Positions 1 through 9,125 of a DNA stretch of 64,000 nt are shown here, in pieces. Each line of letters begins with the position of its first letter. Position 1 is the stretch's first letter. The DNA is from CAZXYS01 sp964645005. Lineage in GTDB: Bacteria > Bacteroidota > Ignavibacteria > Kapaibacteriales > UBA2268. Below the pieces are notes generated by a model. The model did no database searches. It had not been told where the DNA came from and saw only the letters and a program-made list of their open reading frames with translations. A program made the translations under genes and the position numbers. The stretch covers positions 21,135 through 85,134 of the forward strand of contig CAZXYS010000016.1 in NCBI GenBank assembly GCA_964645005.1, written 5' to 3'.

Positions 1-1
1 C

Positions 2-3000
2 ACCGAGACAAGTGAATACGGCTGCGAAAGCGAGGATAGCTATGCCGTCACTATACATCCTAATCCTGAACCATCAATATCGGGTGATGATGATGTATGC
101 GAGCAGGATGCAGGTGTGCAGTATTTAACTCAATCGAACTCCGGCAGTACTTATTTCTGGTCCGTTACCGGAGGAAACATTGTACAGGATAATGGAGCCG
201 GCATTCTCGTTGACTGGGGTAATTCAGGCAGCGGAGAAGTATCTGTCAAAGAGATCAGTATTCATGAGTGTGAAGGAACGGATACTTTTCCCGTAACAAT
301 AAATCCTAAACCCGAACCTGTAATCTCCGGTCCAAATGAAACATGTCAAAACGGTGAAGAAGTTACTTATTCAACCCGGCAAAACAGTGGCAACAATTAT
401 AGCTGGTCTGTTAGTGGGGGAGAAGTTGTTGGTTCACAAAATCAGAACACAATTACTGTCATTTGGGGGGCTCCCGGTACTGGCAAGCTTACTGTCACTG
501 AAGTGAATCAATACGGATGTGAAGCTTCAGATGATCATACAGTCACGATATACGACAACCCCGCTCCTGACATTCAGGGCGTATCAAGAGTCTGTGCAAT
601 GACAAAGAGAGTTGAATATTCAACTGAATATGACCCTGATAACTCCTATGACTGGAACGTCACGGGCGGCAATTATGCCGAAGGATCAAATCCAGCAGCA
701 ATTCTTATAGACTGGGGCAGTGGACCTTCCGGCAGAGTTTCAGTCACTGAAACTTCCGAGTTTGGCTGCGACGGCTCAGATGTATTAGAAATACAAATTG
801 ATCCAATACCAGAACCTAAAGTAACAGGAAAAACAGACCCTTGCGAAGGTGAATCAGGAGTAATCTACTCAACGAAGTCAAACAGGAATAACTCATTCAC
901 TTGGGAAGTAACTGGTGGAACAATACTGTCTGGTCAGGGAGCATCAAGAATTACCGTTGAATGGAATGGACCCGGTTCGAGTACTGTAAAAGTTACGGAG
1001 ACAACTGAAATTGGTTGCTCTGCTTCCGATGAATTGCAGGTAACTGTTCATGAAAATCCTGAACCCGTTATTGCCGGCGAATTCGAACTATGCGCTGAGG
1101 AAGAAGGAGAAGTCTATTCCACAGTCGATAATCCTGCCTGGGGTTATAAATGGACTGTTAACAGAGGAACTTTGATGAGTGGACAGGGAACTTCTTCAAT
1201 TACTGTTAACTGGGGTAAAGCCGGTACAGGAAGAATAGAGGTAGTTGTTACTTCTGAATACGGGTGCCGCGGAGAAGCAGCACAGGATATTTCGATTTAT
1301 CCGTATCCTGAACCAAGAATTACCGGCGATAAGGATGTCTGCGCTGAAGAGAGCGGCATCATATACACAACGCAAGATAATACTGCCGAAGGTAACACAT
1401 ATAGATGGACAATCGCCGGTGGGCAGATAACATCAGGACAAACTACACCGGAGATTACAGTTCAATGGGGAGATGCCGGAACCGGGACGCTGTCTGTTAC
1501 TGAGACCTCAATTCATGGTTGTCCAACTACTGTTAATTATACGGTAACTAAAAATCCTTTACCCGAAGCAGGAATAACAGGACCCGTAAGCTCATGTGCA
1601 CATAATTATTCGGAGTTTTCAACCACCGCCGAGCGAGGTACAACTACTGAATGGTCGGTTGATGGTGGACAGCTCTTATCACCTGTAGATGCCCTGAATA
1701 TTAAAGTACTCTGGGGGAATGCTGGTCGCGGAACAGTAACATTAAAACAGGTAATTCTACGAACAGGTTGTTCCAGGACAACAAATCGATCTGTCGATAT
1801 TAATCCGCTGCCGGAGCCAATTGTATCAGGCAACGCTAAAGTATGCGGAACAAGCACCCACACTTATTTCTCCATGTCTAATGAAGGAGTTTCTAATCAC
1901 TGGAAAGTATTGCGAGGTACGATAACCGGTGATCATACAGGAAGAAATATAGACGTAGAATGGGATGAATTGGGTTCCGGTGTGGTCACTCTGATCCAAA
2001 CAACAGAAGATGGTTGTATTGATTCTACTGAGTTTAACGTAAGAATCAACAGACTCCCGTCTGCTCAAATTGTTGGCGATAGAGAGGTTTGTGCAAATAA
2101 TTTTATAACTTATACAACTTCATGCAATATTAAAATGAAATATCGCTGGTCTGTTACCGGAGGTTCAATCATCGGTTCTTCAACTGAAAACGATTTACGA
2201 GTACGTTGGGGCAGCCCCGGTGAAGGCAAGATAACTGTCGTTAAGACTAATGAAGAAGGCTGTGAAATCACTGTCAATAGGGATGTTACTATTTATCCAC
2301 TGCCAAACCCATCTATCGAAGGCAGCAAAGTTGTTTGTGTCGGCGGGACTGATCTATACTCAGCGAATGTTATCAGTGGATCCGGTACGGAAAGCAAATG
2401 GTCTGTTATTGGTGGTCGAGTTATAGGGCTTTCCGATCGCGCTGAATTTTCAATTATGTGGGAAAGACAGGGTGTAGGTAAGATTAAAGTAATCCAGATC
2501 AACAAATTTGGTTGCGTAGATTCCGCCGAAATTGAAGTTACCATACAGCCCGGTCCCGAACCATCTATCAGCGGCGAGAATGAAGTCTGTAAAGGTTCAA
2601 CTCAAAATTATACAACTCCGGCTAATCCTGGTATGGAAAATCAGTGGTCAGTGGATGGTGGAACTATCAATGGTCCTTCTACCGGCAACTCAATTGAAGT
2701 AACATGGCAGAATACCGGTAAAGTAGTACTGGTCCAGACGAATACCTCCACTGGCTGTATAGGAACTACGGAATTTGATGTGACAGTCAATCCGTTACCG
2801 ATTGTCAGTCTTACAGTCGAGAATTATTGCTTAAATGATCCGGCGGGAACCCTTGATGGTGGTATGCCAGATGGAGGTACATATTCCGGTCCTGGTATTA
2901 CAGGTGATAGTTTCGATCCTGCTGCAGCAGGAATAGGAGACCACGAAATAACATACAGCTATACCGACCAGAACGGATGTACAGGATCAGCTAAAGCTGC

Positions 3001-3499
3001 TGTAACTGTTCATCCTATTCCTGATAAACCTACAATATCAGTAACTGACAATACTTTGACAAGCAGCGATGCTAATGGTTATCGATGGAAGAAAGATGGT
3101 GCGGATTTAGGCGGTGCTACTAACCAAACTTACATAGCAAATGTGGAAGGAGATTACTCAGTTGTAGTTACTAATCAATATGGCTGCGAGAATGAATCCG
3201 ACATTATTCATCATGTACCTGTTGGTGTTTCAAGGATCGCCGAAGAGAAAGGTATACGGATTTATCCAAATCCGGCAGATCAAATGATTCACATTGTCTT
3301 TGAGACAAATGAAGTAGAATATATAGGTTTGCAGCTCAGTAATCTCGAAGGCAAGGTCTGCTGCAATGAATCTATCGAAAGATTCTCCGGAAAATTCCAT
3401 CGCAAGATTGATGTCAGCAATTACGTCCAAGGTGTTTATTGGCTGCATCTTCAATTCGGCGAGGAAGTCTATAAAGAAAAAATAGTCATCCAAAAATAG
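2..3499 (+). CDS. Giant T9SS-secreted PKD-like repeat protein (5' end outside window)
   Basis: The frame is open from the left edge, so only the C-terminal part (about 1165 residues) is present; the GTG at 116 is internal to a repeat and is not a start. I count about eleven tandem units of roughly 85 residues. Each begins with a P-x-P-x-I-x-G / V-C motif, has a W-x-V-x-G-G core and ends with V-x-W-G then V-x-E-T-x-x-x-G-C, so paired Cys recur once per unit. This is a PKD/Ig-like beta-sandwich array. Two divergent Ig-like modules follow, then a T9SS type A sorting domain starting at IYPNPADQ and ending in KIVIQK. By family knowledge it is exported by the type IX system and surface-attached or released. 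The role is probably adhesion or matrix, but no catalytic domain is visible. It converges on a TonB receptor gene across a shared hairpin. Confidence 0.85.
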   Translation, partial: TETSEYGCESEDSYAVTIHPNPEPSISGDDDVCEQDAGVQYLTQSNSGSTYFWSVTGGNIVQDNGAGILVDWGNSGSGEVSVKEISIHECEGTDTFPVTINPKPEPVISGPNETCQNGEEVTYSTRQNSGNNYSWSVSGGEVVGSQNQNTITVIWGAPGTGKLTVTEVNQYGCEASDDHTVTIYDNPAPDIQGVSRVCAMTKRVEYSTEYDPDNSYDWNVTGGNYAEGSNPAAILIDWGSGPSGRVSVTETSEFGCDGSDVLEIQIDPIPEPKVTGKTDPCEGESGVIYSTKSNRNNSFTWEVTGGTILSGQGASRITVEWNGPGSSTVKVTETTEIGCSASDELQVTVHENPEPVIAGEFELCAEEEGEVYSTVDNPAWGYKWTVNRGTLMSGQGTSSITVNWGKAGTGRIEVVVTSEYGCRGEAAQDISIYPYPEPRITGDKDVCAEESGIIYTTQDNTAEGNTYRWTIAGGQITSGQTTPEITVQWGDAGTGTLSVTETSIHGCPTTVNYTVTKNPLPEAGITGPVSSCAHNYSEFSTTAERGTTTEWSVDGGQLLSPVDALNIKVLWGNAGRGTVTLKQVILRTGCSRTTNRSVDINPLPEPIVSGNAKVCGTSTHTYFSMSNEGVSNHWKVLRGTITGDHTGRNIDVEWDELGSGVVTLIQTTEDGCIDSTEFNVRINRLPSAQIVGDREVCANNFITYTTSCNIKMKYRWSVTGGSIIGSSTENDLRVRWGSPGEGKITVVKTNEEGCEITVNRDVTIYPLPNPSIEGSKVVCVGGTDLYSANVISGSGTESKWSVIGGRVIGLSDRAEFSIMWERQGVGKIKVIQINKFGCVDSAEIEVTIQPGPEPSISGENEVCKGSTQNYTTPANPGMENQWSVDGGTINGPSTGNSIEVTWQNTGKVVLVQTNTSTGCIGTTEFDVTVNPLPIVSLTVENYCLNDPAGTLDGGMPDGGTYSGPGITGDSFDPAAAGIGDHEITYSYTDQNGCTGSAKAAVTVHPIPDKPTISVTDNTLTSSDANGYRWKKDGADLGGATNQTYIANVEGDYSVVVTNQYGCENESDIIHHVPVGVSRIAEEKGIRIYPNPADQMIHIVFETNEVEYIGLQLSNLEGKVCCNESIERFSGKFHRKIDVSNYVQGVYWLHLQFGEEVYKEKIVIQK

Positions 3500-3528
3500 T
3501 TAGGGATTATTCGTTTATTGATTTATCT

Positions 3529-3562
3529 AAAAAGGCGGGCTTCATCTTTAGTCCGCCTTTTT
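3529..3562. terminator. Bidirectional intrinsic terminator
   Basis: A perfect 10-bp stem (AAAAAGGCGG / CCGCCTTTTT) with a 14-base loop lies between two convergent genes. The A-run on the left arm and T-run on the right arm give a U-tract on both strands. It overlaps the stop codon of the minus-strand TonB receptor gene. Confidence 0.85.
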
Positions 3563-5909
3563 AAAATTCTACTCTGACACCGCCGACAGGAAATATCCCT
3601 AATTGGGGTATGGTTTCCACTATGTCATTACGGGCATTATATTGATACATTAATACATTTTCTTTGTTAAATACATTTTCAAGAGAGAAAAAACTTATGA
3701 CAGATACACCCTCCATGTTATGCCTTAGATCTATTCGCAGATCAAAACGTGAGTAATCCGGTTTACGCAAAGTAAACGCTTCCTCATCTAAATACATTGT
3801 CTGTCCTCTTTCGCGGGATTTTTCCATATCTATCGGCGTATAAGGTCCGCCGCCTGCCAAAGTCCATTTTATTGAGAATTCCAATGTAAATGAAGGACTT
3901 ATAATTAATTCATAACCTGACAAAATATTAAAAATATATTGATTATCGAAAGCTCCCCAGCGTCGAATGCCGTCAGAACCTGTATATTGCTGCCTGACAT
4001 ATGAAGCAGCAGCTGTTAAGTAATAATGATCAGCAAAGTGCTTGATCAATGAAAACTCTGCGCCGTATGTTCTGCCGGTTCCTGTACTGTTAGCTGCTAT
4101 TCCCGAGCCAATTATACCGAAATTAGTACCGGAATTCAGCAGTGACCAGGAACTCTCTTCATCTGCTTCCACCGGTGCCTTCGAAATATCTTTGTAATAT
4201 CCTTCAATTTTAATGATGGCATTTTCTGATAGGATGAAGTTATATCCCGCTATATAGTGAATTGATTGCATGAAATCAAGATCTTCATTACCTTCTTCAG
4301 TAAAGTATATCAGAAGCGGCAGAGATTGCCTGTGAATACCAAATCCTAAATTCATTTCATGTCTTTTATGAAGGCGCCACGAAAATCCCAATCTCGGTTC
4401 GACCGAAGCTTTGTCATTTATTGCCAAATATTGGCTGTGCAAGCCCAAATTAGCTGTGATATCCTCATTTATACGCCAGTTCCAATTTACATAATTAAGC
4501 GATTGCGTTGCATTGCCCGATTTGTCAAGCAAATATTTTGTACTCGTATTCCAGCCTGCCGTAAATCGTTCCTCATAAAAATTATAATAATTATATCTCA
4601 ATTCAGTGCCTGCTGTAATAAAATGATGTTTGTCCGGTGAATAATGAATTGAATATTTGGCAGTATGACAGCCTTCGTAAGAATCCATTGCCAGCCATGG
4701 ATCAATGCTCGTTACTCTATGAGCCTGGGTAGTTGTGATAGAATCAATGTCCGTGCGGTATTTGCCAAAAGTCGAGCCTAATAATAATTTCCCATACAAT
4801 TTTTCAGAAAATATATGCTGCCAATTCACACCCAATGACCAAAAATCAGTTCCATTGCGAATGTCACTATCGCCGGTATAAACATCATCTTCCTTGCTTT
4901 CCTTAATATCAATATCACTAATACCAAACAAGCCCGTCACACTTATCCTATGACCTTCAGCAGGCTCATAATCCAGCTTTAAAGTACCGTCTTGATATCT
5001 GGGAATACCGGCAAACCCAAAATCAAAACCGATCATGTCCAGAAAATCAAGAAATGAATACCTATAGTTAGCAATAAAAGATGCATCCTGAGTTGGAATG
5101 GGACCTTCAGCTCCCATTTCAAACCCATTGAAGCCGAATTGTCCGATAAATTCATACCTATCTTCATTACCCCTGCGGGTTTTAAGATCAAACACACCGC
5201 TTAGCCTGTCACCATATTCAGCAGGAAAAGCCCCTGTCAGAAAATCACTGTCAGCAAGAAGATTACTGTTGATCGCACTTATAGGACCACCGGTAGCGCC
5301 CTGTGTAGCGAAATGATTGGGATTCGGGATGTCGAGTCCGTCCAGACGCCACAGAAGCTCAACAGGAGATCCCCCTCTTATTATTATATCATTCCTTTGA
5401 TCATTTGCGCCCAAAACTCCCGCATAGTTCTGCGCCATTCTTGCAGGATCCAGTCTGCTGCCAGCAAATCTTTCAACATCATCTTTGGAAAACTTTGTTG
5501 AACTGATCATTGCTGACTCGTTTATCGGATCGAAAATGTTTTGTTCGCCTGTGACTTCAATTCCTTTCATCTCTACAACACTTTCGGTCATTTCAATCTC
5601 AAGCTGTTGTTGTTTACCCGATGTAAGAACGATTTCCCTGTATTTTGTCTCATAACCCACAGCACTGCATTTCATAGTGTATCTGCCCGGTGGTACATTC
5701 TCGATTCTGAATGAACCGTCCTTTTTCGAATATGCACCAAACTTTGTATCCATCAACTGAACTGTAACACCAGCTATCGGCATGCGATTTTTGAAATTTA
5801 CGATAGTACCTTTAATCGTCTGCACTGGTCCTTCTTGTTTTTCCTGAGCTAATGACTGAATAACTACTAAGACCATCATTAGAATTATTAAACTGGTTGA
5901 CTTTTTCAT
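3561..5909 (-). CDS. TonB-dependent outer-membrane receptor, CarboxypepD-reg type
   Basis: About 782 residues from the chosen start. A signal peptide (MKKSTSLIIL... ending at LAQ) is followed by a carboxypeptidase-regulatory-like domain of about 80 residues (GTIVNFKNRMPIAGVTVQL...). Then come a plug domain with RGGSPVELLWRLDGLDIPNP and a long beta-barrel ending in aromatic GVRVEF, the usual outer-membrane insertion signal. By family it imports a substrate across the outer membrane using TonB energy; the substrate cannot be read from sequence, and no SusD-like lipoprotein is adjacent. The open frame extends upstream to 6053, but that adds 48 residues of hydrophobic, AT-rich translation before a proper signal peptide, so I place the start at 5909; an ATG at 5936 is the alternative. 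Confidence 0.88.
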   Translation of the reverse strand: MKKSTSLIILMMVLVVIQSLAQEKQEGPVQTIKGTIVNFKNRMPIAGVTVQLMDTKFGAYSKKDGSFRIENVPPGRYTMKCSAVGYETKYREIVLTSGKQQQLEIEMTESVVEMKGIEVTGEQNIFDPINESAMISSTKFSKDDVERFAGSRLDPARMAQNYAGVLGANDQRNDIIIRGGSPVELLWRLDGLDIPNPNHFATQGATGGPISAINSNLLADSDFLTGAFPAEYGDRLSGVFDLKTRRGNEDRYEFIGQFGFNGFEMGAEGPIPTQDASFIANYRYSFLDFLDMIGFDFGFAGIPRYQDGTLKLDYEPAEGHRISVTGLFGISDIDIKESKEDDVYTGDSDIRNGTDFWSLGVNWQHIFSEKLYGKLLLGSTFGKYRTDIDSITTTQAHRVTSIDPWLAMDSYEGCHTAKYSIHYSPDKHHFITAGTELRYNYYNFYEERFTAGWNTSTKYLLDKSGNATQSLNYVNWNWRINEDITANLGLHSQYLAINDKASVEPRLGFSWRLHKRHEMNLGFGIHRQSLPLLIYFTEEGNEDLDFMQSIHYIAGYNFILSENAIIKIEGYYKDISKAPVEADEESSWSLLNSGTNFGIIGSGIAANSTGTGRTYGAEFSLIKHFADHYYLTAAASYVRQQYTGSDGIRRWGAFDNQYIFNILSGYELIISPSFTLEFSIKWTLAGGGPYTPIDMEKSRERGQTMYLDEEAFTLRKPDYSRFDLRIDLRHNMEGVSVISFFSLENVFNKENVLMYQYNARNDIVETIPQLGIFPVGGVRVEF

Positions 5910-6087
5910 ATTTTTAATTTTACCGGTATTTTCCATTATAATAAATATTATTACAATTAAAGAATCGAAAATTAAAAAATGATATGGAATATTAATAATC
6001 AAGTCACGAAATTTTATTAACTTTAAAAAGAAGTATATAAAAATTTGTATCATAGTTATACGTTTTATATTCTCGGAAATAATACTT

Positions 6088-6160
6088 GGGTCCGTAGCTC
6101 AGTTGGGAGAGCGCAGCATTCGCATTGCTGAGGTCGAGAGTTCGAGTCTCTTCGGATCCA
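6088..6160 (+). tRNA. tRNA-Ala (anticodon CGC)
   Basis: A complete cloverleaf of 73 bases. The acceptor arms GGGTCCG and CGGATCC pair with a G3:U70 wobble, the classic alanine identity element. The D-arm is GCTC/GAGC, the anticodon stem CAGCA/TGCTG encloses loop TTCGCAT with anticodon CGC at 6121-6123, and the T-arm is GAGAG/CTCTT with TTCGAGT. The discriminator base is A; CCA is not encoded. It reads GCG alanine codons. It lies between the divergent TonB receptor gene and mreB. Confidence 0.96.
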
Positions 6161-6338
6161 CATCTCAAATTCCTCATCAAATTTTAAACCCCAATATATA
6201 TTCATATATAACATATTCTTCAAAAATATCCCCTGCTTTTCAAAAAAAATAAAAATTTATCTTAAAATTATGCTTAATTCTGCTATTTTTGTAAGTTATA
6301 GTTTATTAATTTTCTAACTTTTAATCAGCGAATTATAT

Positions 6339-7361
6339 ATGGGTCTTTTCAGATTTTTTTCAAACGATTTAGCAATAGACTTAGGTACGGCAAACACTTT
6401 AATTTGGATGAAAGGACAGATAGTTCTTAATGAGCCTTCAGTGGTTGCTTTCGACAGAACAAGCAAACATATAATTGCTATCGGGCACGAAGCCCAATCG
6501 ATGGTAGGTAAAACCCACAAGGACATACGAATTATTCGACCATTACGTGATGGAGCGATAGCTGATTTCGAAATAACAGAAGGCATGCTAAGAGCTTTTA
6601 TACGAAAAGTGTCCCTTTCATGGCAGCCTGCAAGAAGAGTGGTAGTCTGCGTTCCCTCGGGTATAACCGAAGTTGAGAAACGTGCTGTTCGCGACAGCTG
6701 CGAACATGCTGGCGCCAAGGAAGTTCATTTGATTGCCGAACCAATGGCTGGAGCTATAGGAATAGGACTAAATGTACATGAACCTGTTGGAAACATGATA
6801 GTGGATATCGGCGGAGGAACCACCGAGATAGCAGTCATAGCATTATCCGGAATTGTTGCCGACGAATCCATACGTACAGCCGGCGATGAAATGACAACAG
6901 CCATTGTTCAATATTTTCGGAGAACCCATAATATTTTAATCGGCGACAGGACCGCAGAAATGATCAAATGCGAAGTTGGCTCAGCAGTTCCACTGGAAGA
7001 AGAAATAGAGATAGAAGTGAAAGGGCGTGACCTTGTATCCGGCATACCTCGAATGATACAGGTTAGCTCTTCCGACATCAGAGAAGCTCTTTCCGAGGCT
7101 ATCTCTGAAATAGTTAATGCTGTTCACAGTCTTTTGGAAAGAACTCCTCCGGAGCTTTCATCCGATATTTTCGACAGAGGAATAGTCATTTCCGGTGGCG
7201 GTGCATTGCTAAAAGGACTCGATGAAAGAATCAAACGTGAAACAAGTCTTCCTGTACACATTGCTGAAGATGCGATCACCGCGGTAGTCAGGGGAACTGG
7301 TAAAGTACTTGAGAATTTTAGCGAGTTTTCATCTGTTCTTATTAAAAGTTCCAGATATTGA
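6339..7361 (+). CDS. mreB: Rod shape-determining actin-like protein MreB
   Basis: 340 residues, normal length. The N-terminus FFSNDLAIDLGTANTLIW is the actin-fold phosphate-1 loop. IVDIGGGTTEIAVI is the phosphate-2 loop, and ISGGGALLKGLDERI is the adenosine-binding motif. MreB polymerises under the inner membrane and directs elongation-mode peptidoglycan synthesis with MreC and MreD. It heads an mreB-mreC-mreD run with spacers of 115-140 bases. A TATTTTTG sequence at 6284-6291 resembles the Bacteroidota -7 element, but I see no matching -33 TTTG, so promoter assignment is weak. No rodA or penicillin-binding protein 2 gene follows; smc does. Confidence 0.97.
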   Translation: MGLFRFFSNDLAIDLGTANTLIWMKGQIVLNEPSVVAFDRTSKHIIAIGHEAQSMVGKTHKDIRIIRPLRDGAIADFEITEGMLRAFIRKVSLSWQPARRVVVCVPSGITEVEKRAVRDSCEHAGAKEVHLIAEPMAGAIGIGLNVHEPVGNMIVDIGGGTTEIAVIALSGIVADESIRTAGDEMTTAIVQYFRRTHNILIGDRTAEMIKCEVGSAVPLEEEIEIEVKGRDLVSGIPRMIQVSSSDIREALSEAISEIVNAVHSLLERTPPELSSDIFDRGIVISGGGALLKGLDERIKRETSLPVHIAEDAITAVVRGTGKVLENFSEFSSVLIKSSRY

Positions 7362-7499
7362 TAAATTGTTATTAAAAGATTATTATAGATATAATTACGT
7401 ATGTCTTAAAGATATAAATGTTCGGATAATAGAAATTTCAAAATTTTTCTGATTTTTAAATCACTGAACAAACAAATTAACTAAATCTTCCAGGCATTT

Positions 7500-8348
7500 A
7501 TGCAAAGAGTCATAGATTTTGTAGCTCGTTACAAAGTTTTTATCACATTTATAACTCTGGTCATCATCAGTTTGTCCTTGATCTCTAACGGAAATGTCTC
7601 CAGGATTGGCGGGTTTCGGACGGTTGTCATTGGCACTATTGGCTGGCTGCAGGAACTATTTTCATGGCTCCCCAATCCCGGTGCACTGCAAAGTGAAAAC
7701 CGCGCTTTGCGCAAGCTAAATCTCCAGCTTTCCGCCGAAGTCACTCGAATGAGACATTCGCTCATAGAAAATAAGAAACTCCGCGAAATGCTTGAATTTG
7801 AAGAAAGAAATGAGCGCGGTTATATAACTTCTGAAATTGCCGGGCGCACCACAATTGAGCTTAGAAGATATTTCACATTGAACAAGGGAACTGATGATGG
7901 AGTACAACGCGGCATGGCTGTTCGTTCACCCGCGGGGCTGATTGGTTTGATCGTCGGTGCCAGCGATAATTATTCTTTAATGGAACTGATTCTCAATAGA
8001 AATATAAGAATTGCTTGTAAAGTCGTTCGTAACGACATCAACGGCATATTATTCTGGGGCGGCGGCGATGATTTCTTCCTGAAAAATATCCCGGAATCCT
8101 ATGATGTAAAGGCAGGCGACAGAATAATTACGTCTAACGCAAGTAACAGGTATCCAAAGAATATTCCAATTGGACAGATAACTAACATCGAAGAGGATCC
8201 ATCATCGTTGTTTCTCAAGGTTAAAGTGAAACCATTTGTAGAATTTTCAACTCTGCAAGAGGTATTTATTATTAAAGAACTTCCAAATCCCGAAAGATTG
8301 AAGCTCATCGAAGAAATGGAGGAAAGACTGGAGGCTAGAACTAAGTAG
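7500..8348 (+). CDS. mreC: Rod shape-determining protein MreC
   Basis: 282 residues. One N-terminal transmembrane helix (about residues 12-30) is followed by a coiled coil (residues about 62-95, ENRALRKLNLQLSAEVTRM) and the two beta-barrel MreC core with the typical segments GTDDGVQRGMAV and GLIGLIVGAS. It is a bitopic inner-membrane protein whose periplasmic part links MreB and MreD to the wall-synthesis enzymes. Its position between mreB and mreD supports the assignment. The ATG at 7500 is the only start giving a short cytoplasmic tail before the membrane anchor. Confidence 0.95.
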   Translation: MQRVIDFVARYKVFITFITLVIISLSLISNGNVSRIGGFRTVVIGTIGWLQELFSWLPNPGALQSENRALRKLNLQLSAEVTRMRHSLIENKKLREMLEFEERNERGYITSEIAGRTTIELRRYFTLNKGTDDGVQRGMAVRSPAGLIGLIVGASDNYSLMELILNRNIRIACKVVRNDINGILFWGGGDDFFLKNIPESYDVKAGDRIITSNASNRYPKNIPIGQITNIEEDPSSLFLKVKVKPFVEFSTLQEVFIIKELPNPERLKLIEEMEERLEARTK

Positions 8349-8464
8349 AAAAATACTGTCACAAAATAGAATTTATTTAAAGTCATGACGTAAATATAAA
8401 TAAGTTTTTTGAATAAAAGTGAGCATTTAAAAGTACTGATGCATATTATCAGTTAACATTAATC

Positions 8465-8992
8465 ATGAAAATTAAAATAGAAAAACAAGATCCGCGCAGG
8501 GATATAGCTTTAAAGTATGTGAGATATGCTCTTGTCGCATTGCTGCTTTCAGTTGTGCACATTGTATTATTGGATCTGATCTCCGTTGCCGGTATAACTC
8601 CGGATCTCCTTCTAATCTTAGTTATATGGATTGCAGTGATCGAAGGTCCGATGCCCGGTTTATTGGCAGGATTCACCATTGGGCTCTTGTTTGATGTAAT
8701 TTCTATGGATGTTATTGGTACAAATGCACTTGCTAAAATAATTACAGCTTTTATCGCAGGATGGTTCTACCGCGAAGGTACACTCGAGCATAAACTGGGC
8801 AGATTCAGATTTTTAATTATAGTTTTCATAGGTTCAATAGTGCATAACTTGGTTTACTTCTTTTTCTACATAAAATTAAGCGAGTTATCTTTTTTCTCGT
8901 TTTTTACAAAATATGGTTTAGCTATGTCTTTATATACGACAGTATTTGCTGTTTTTGCCATGTTATTCAGATTGTCTGGCAAGAGATATTAA
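8465..8992 (+). CDS. mreD: Rod shape-determining membrane protein MreD
   Basis: 175 residues, almost wholly hydrophobic with about five transmembrane segments. The conserved MreD stretch TPDLLLILVIWIAVIEGP followed by LAGFTIGLLFDVISMD is present. MreD is the integral-membrane partner of MreC in the elongasome. It is third gene of the mre run, 116 bases after mreC. After it comes a 133-base AT-rich gap with no clear terminator, then smc, so read-through into smc is possible but unproven. Confidence 0.92.
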   Translation: MKIKIEKQDPRRDIALKYVRYALVALLLSVVHIVLLDLISVAGITPDLLLILVIWIAVIEGPMPGLLAGFTIGLLFDVISMDVIGTNALAKIITAFIAGWFYREGTLEHKLGRFRFLIIVFIGSIVHNLVYFFFYIKLSELSFFSFFTKYGLAMSLYTTVFAVFAMLFRLSGKRY

Positions 8993-9125
8993 CGCATTTT
9001 TCGAAGATAACTAAGTATTTATGCAACAAAGAAAATTATTTTTTTATTTTCATCAAGTTTTTAGATATTTAATTTTTAATTAGAAGACAATTTTAATATC
9101 GTAATCAATTTGAACAGCATAGAAA

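Noticed and set aside
5910..6053. 48-codon N-terminal extension of the TonB receptor
   Set aside because: Hydrophobic, AT-rich translation before a normal signal peptide.
6314..6718. 134-codon frame opposite mreB
   Set aside because: Antisense shadow of the mreB coding sequence with no family resemblance.
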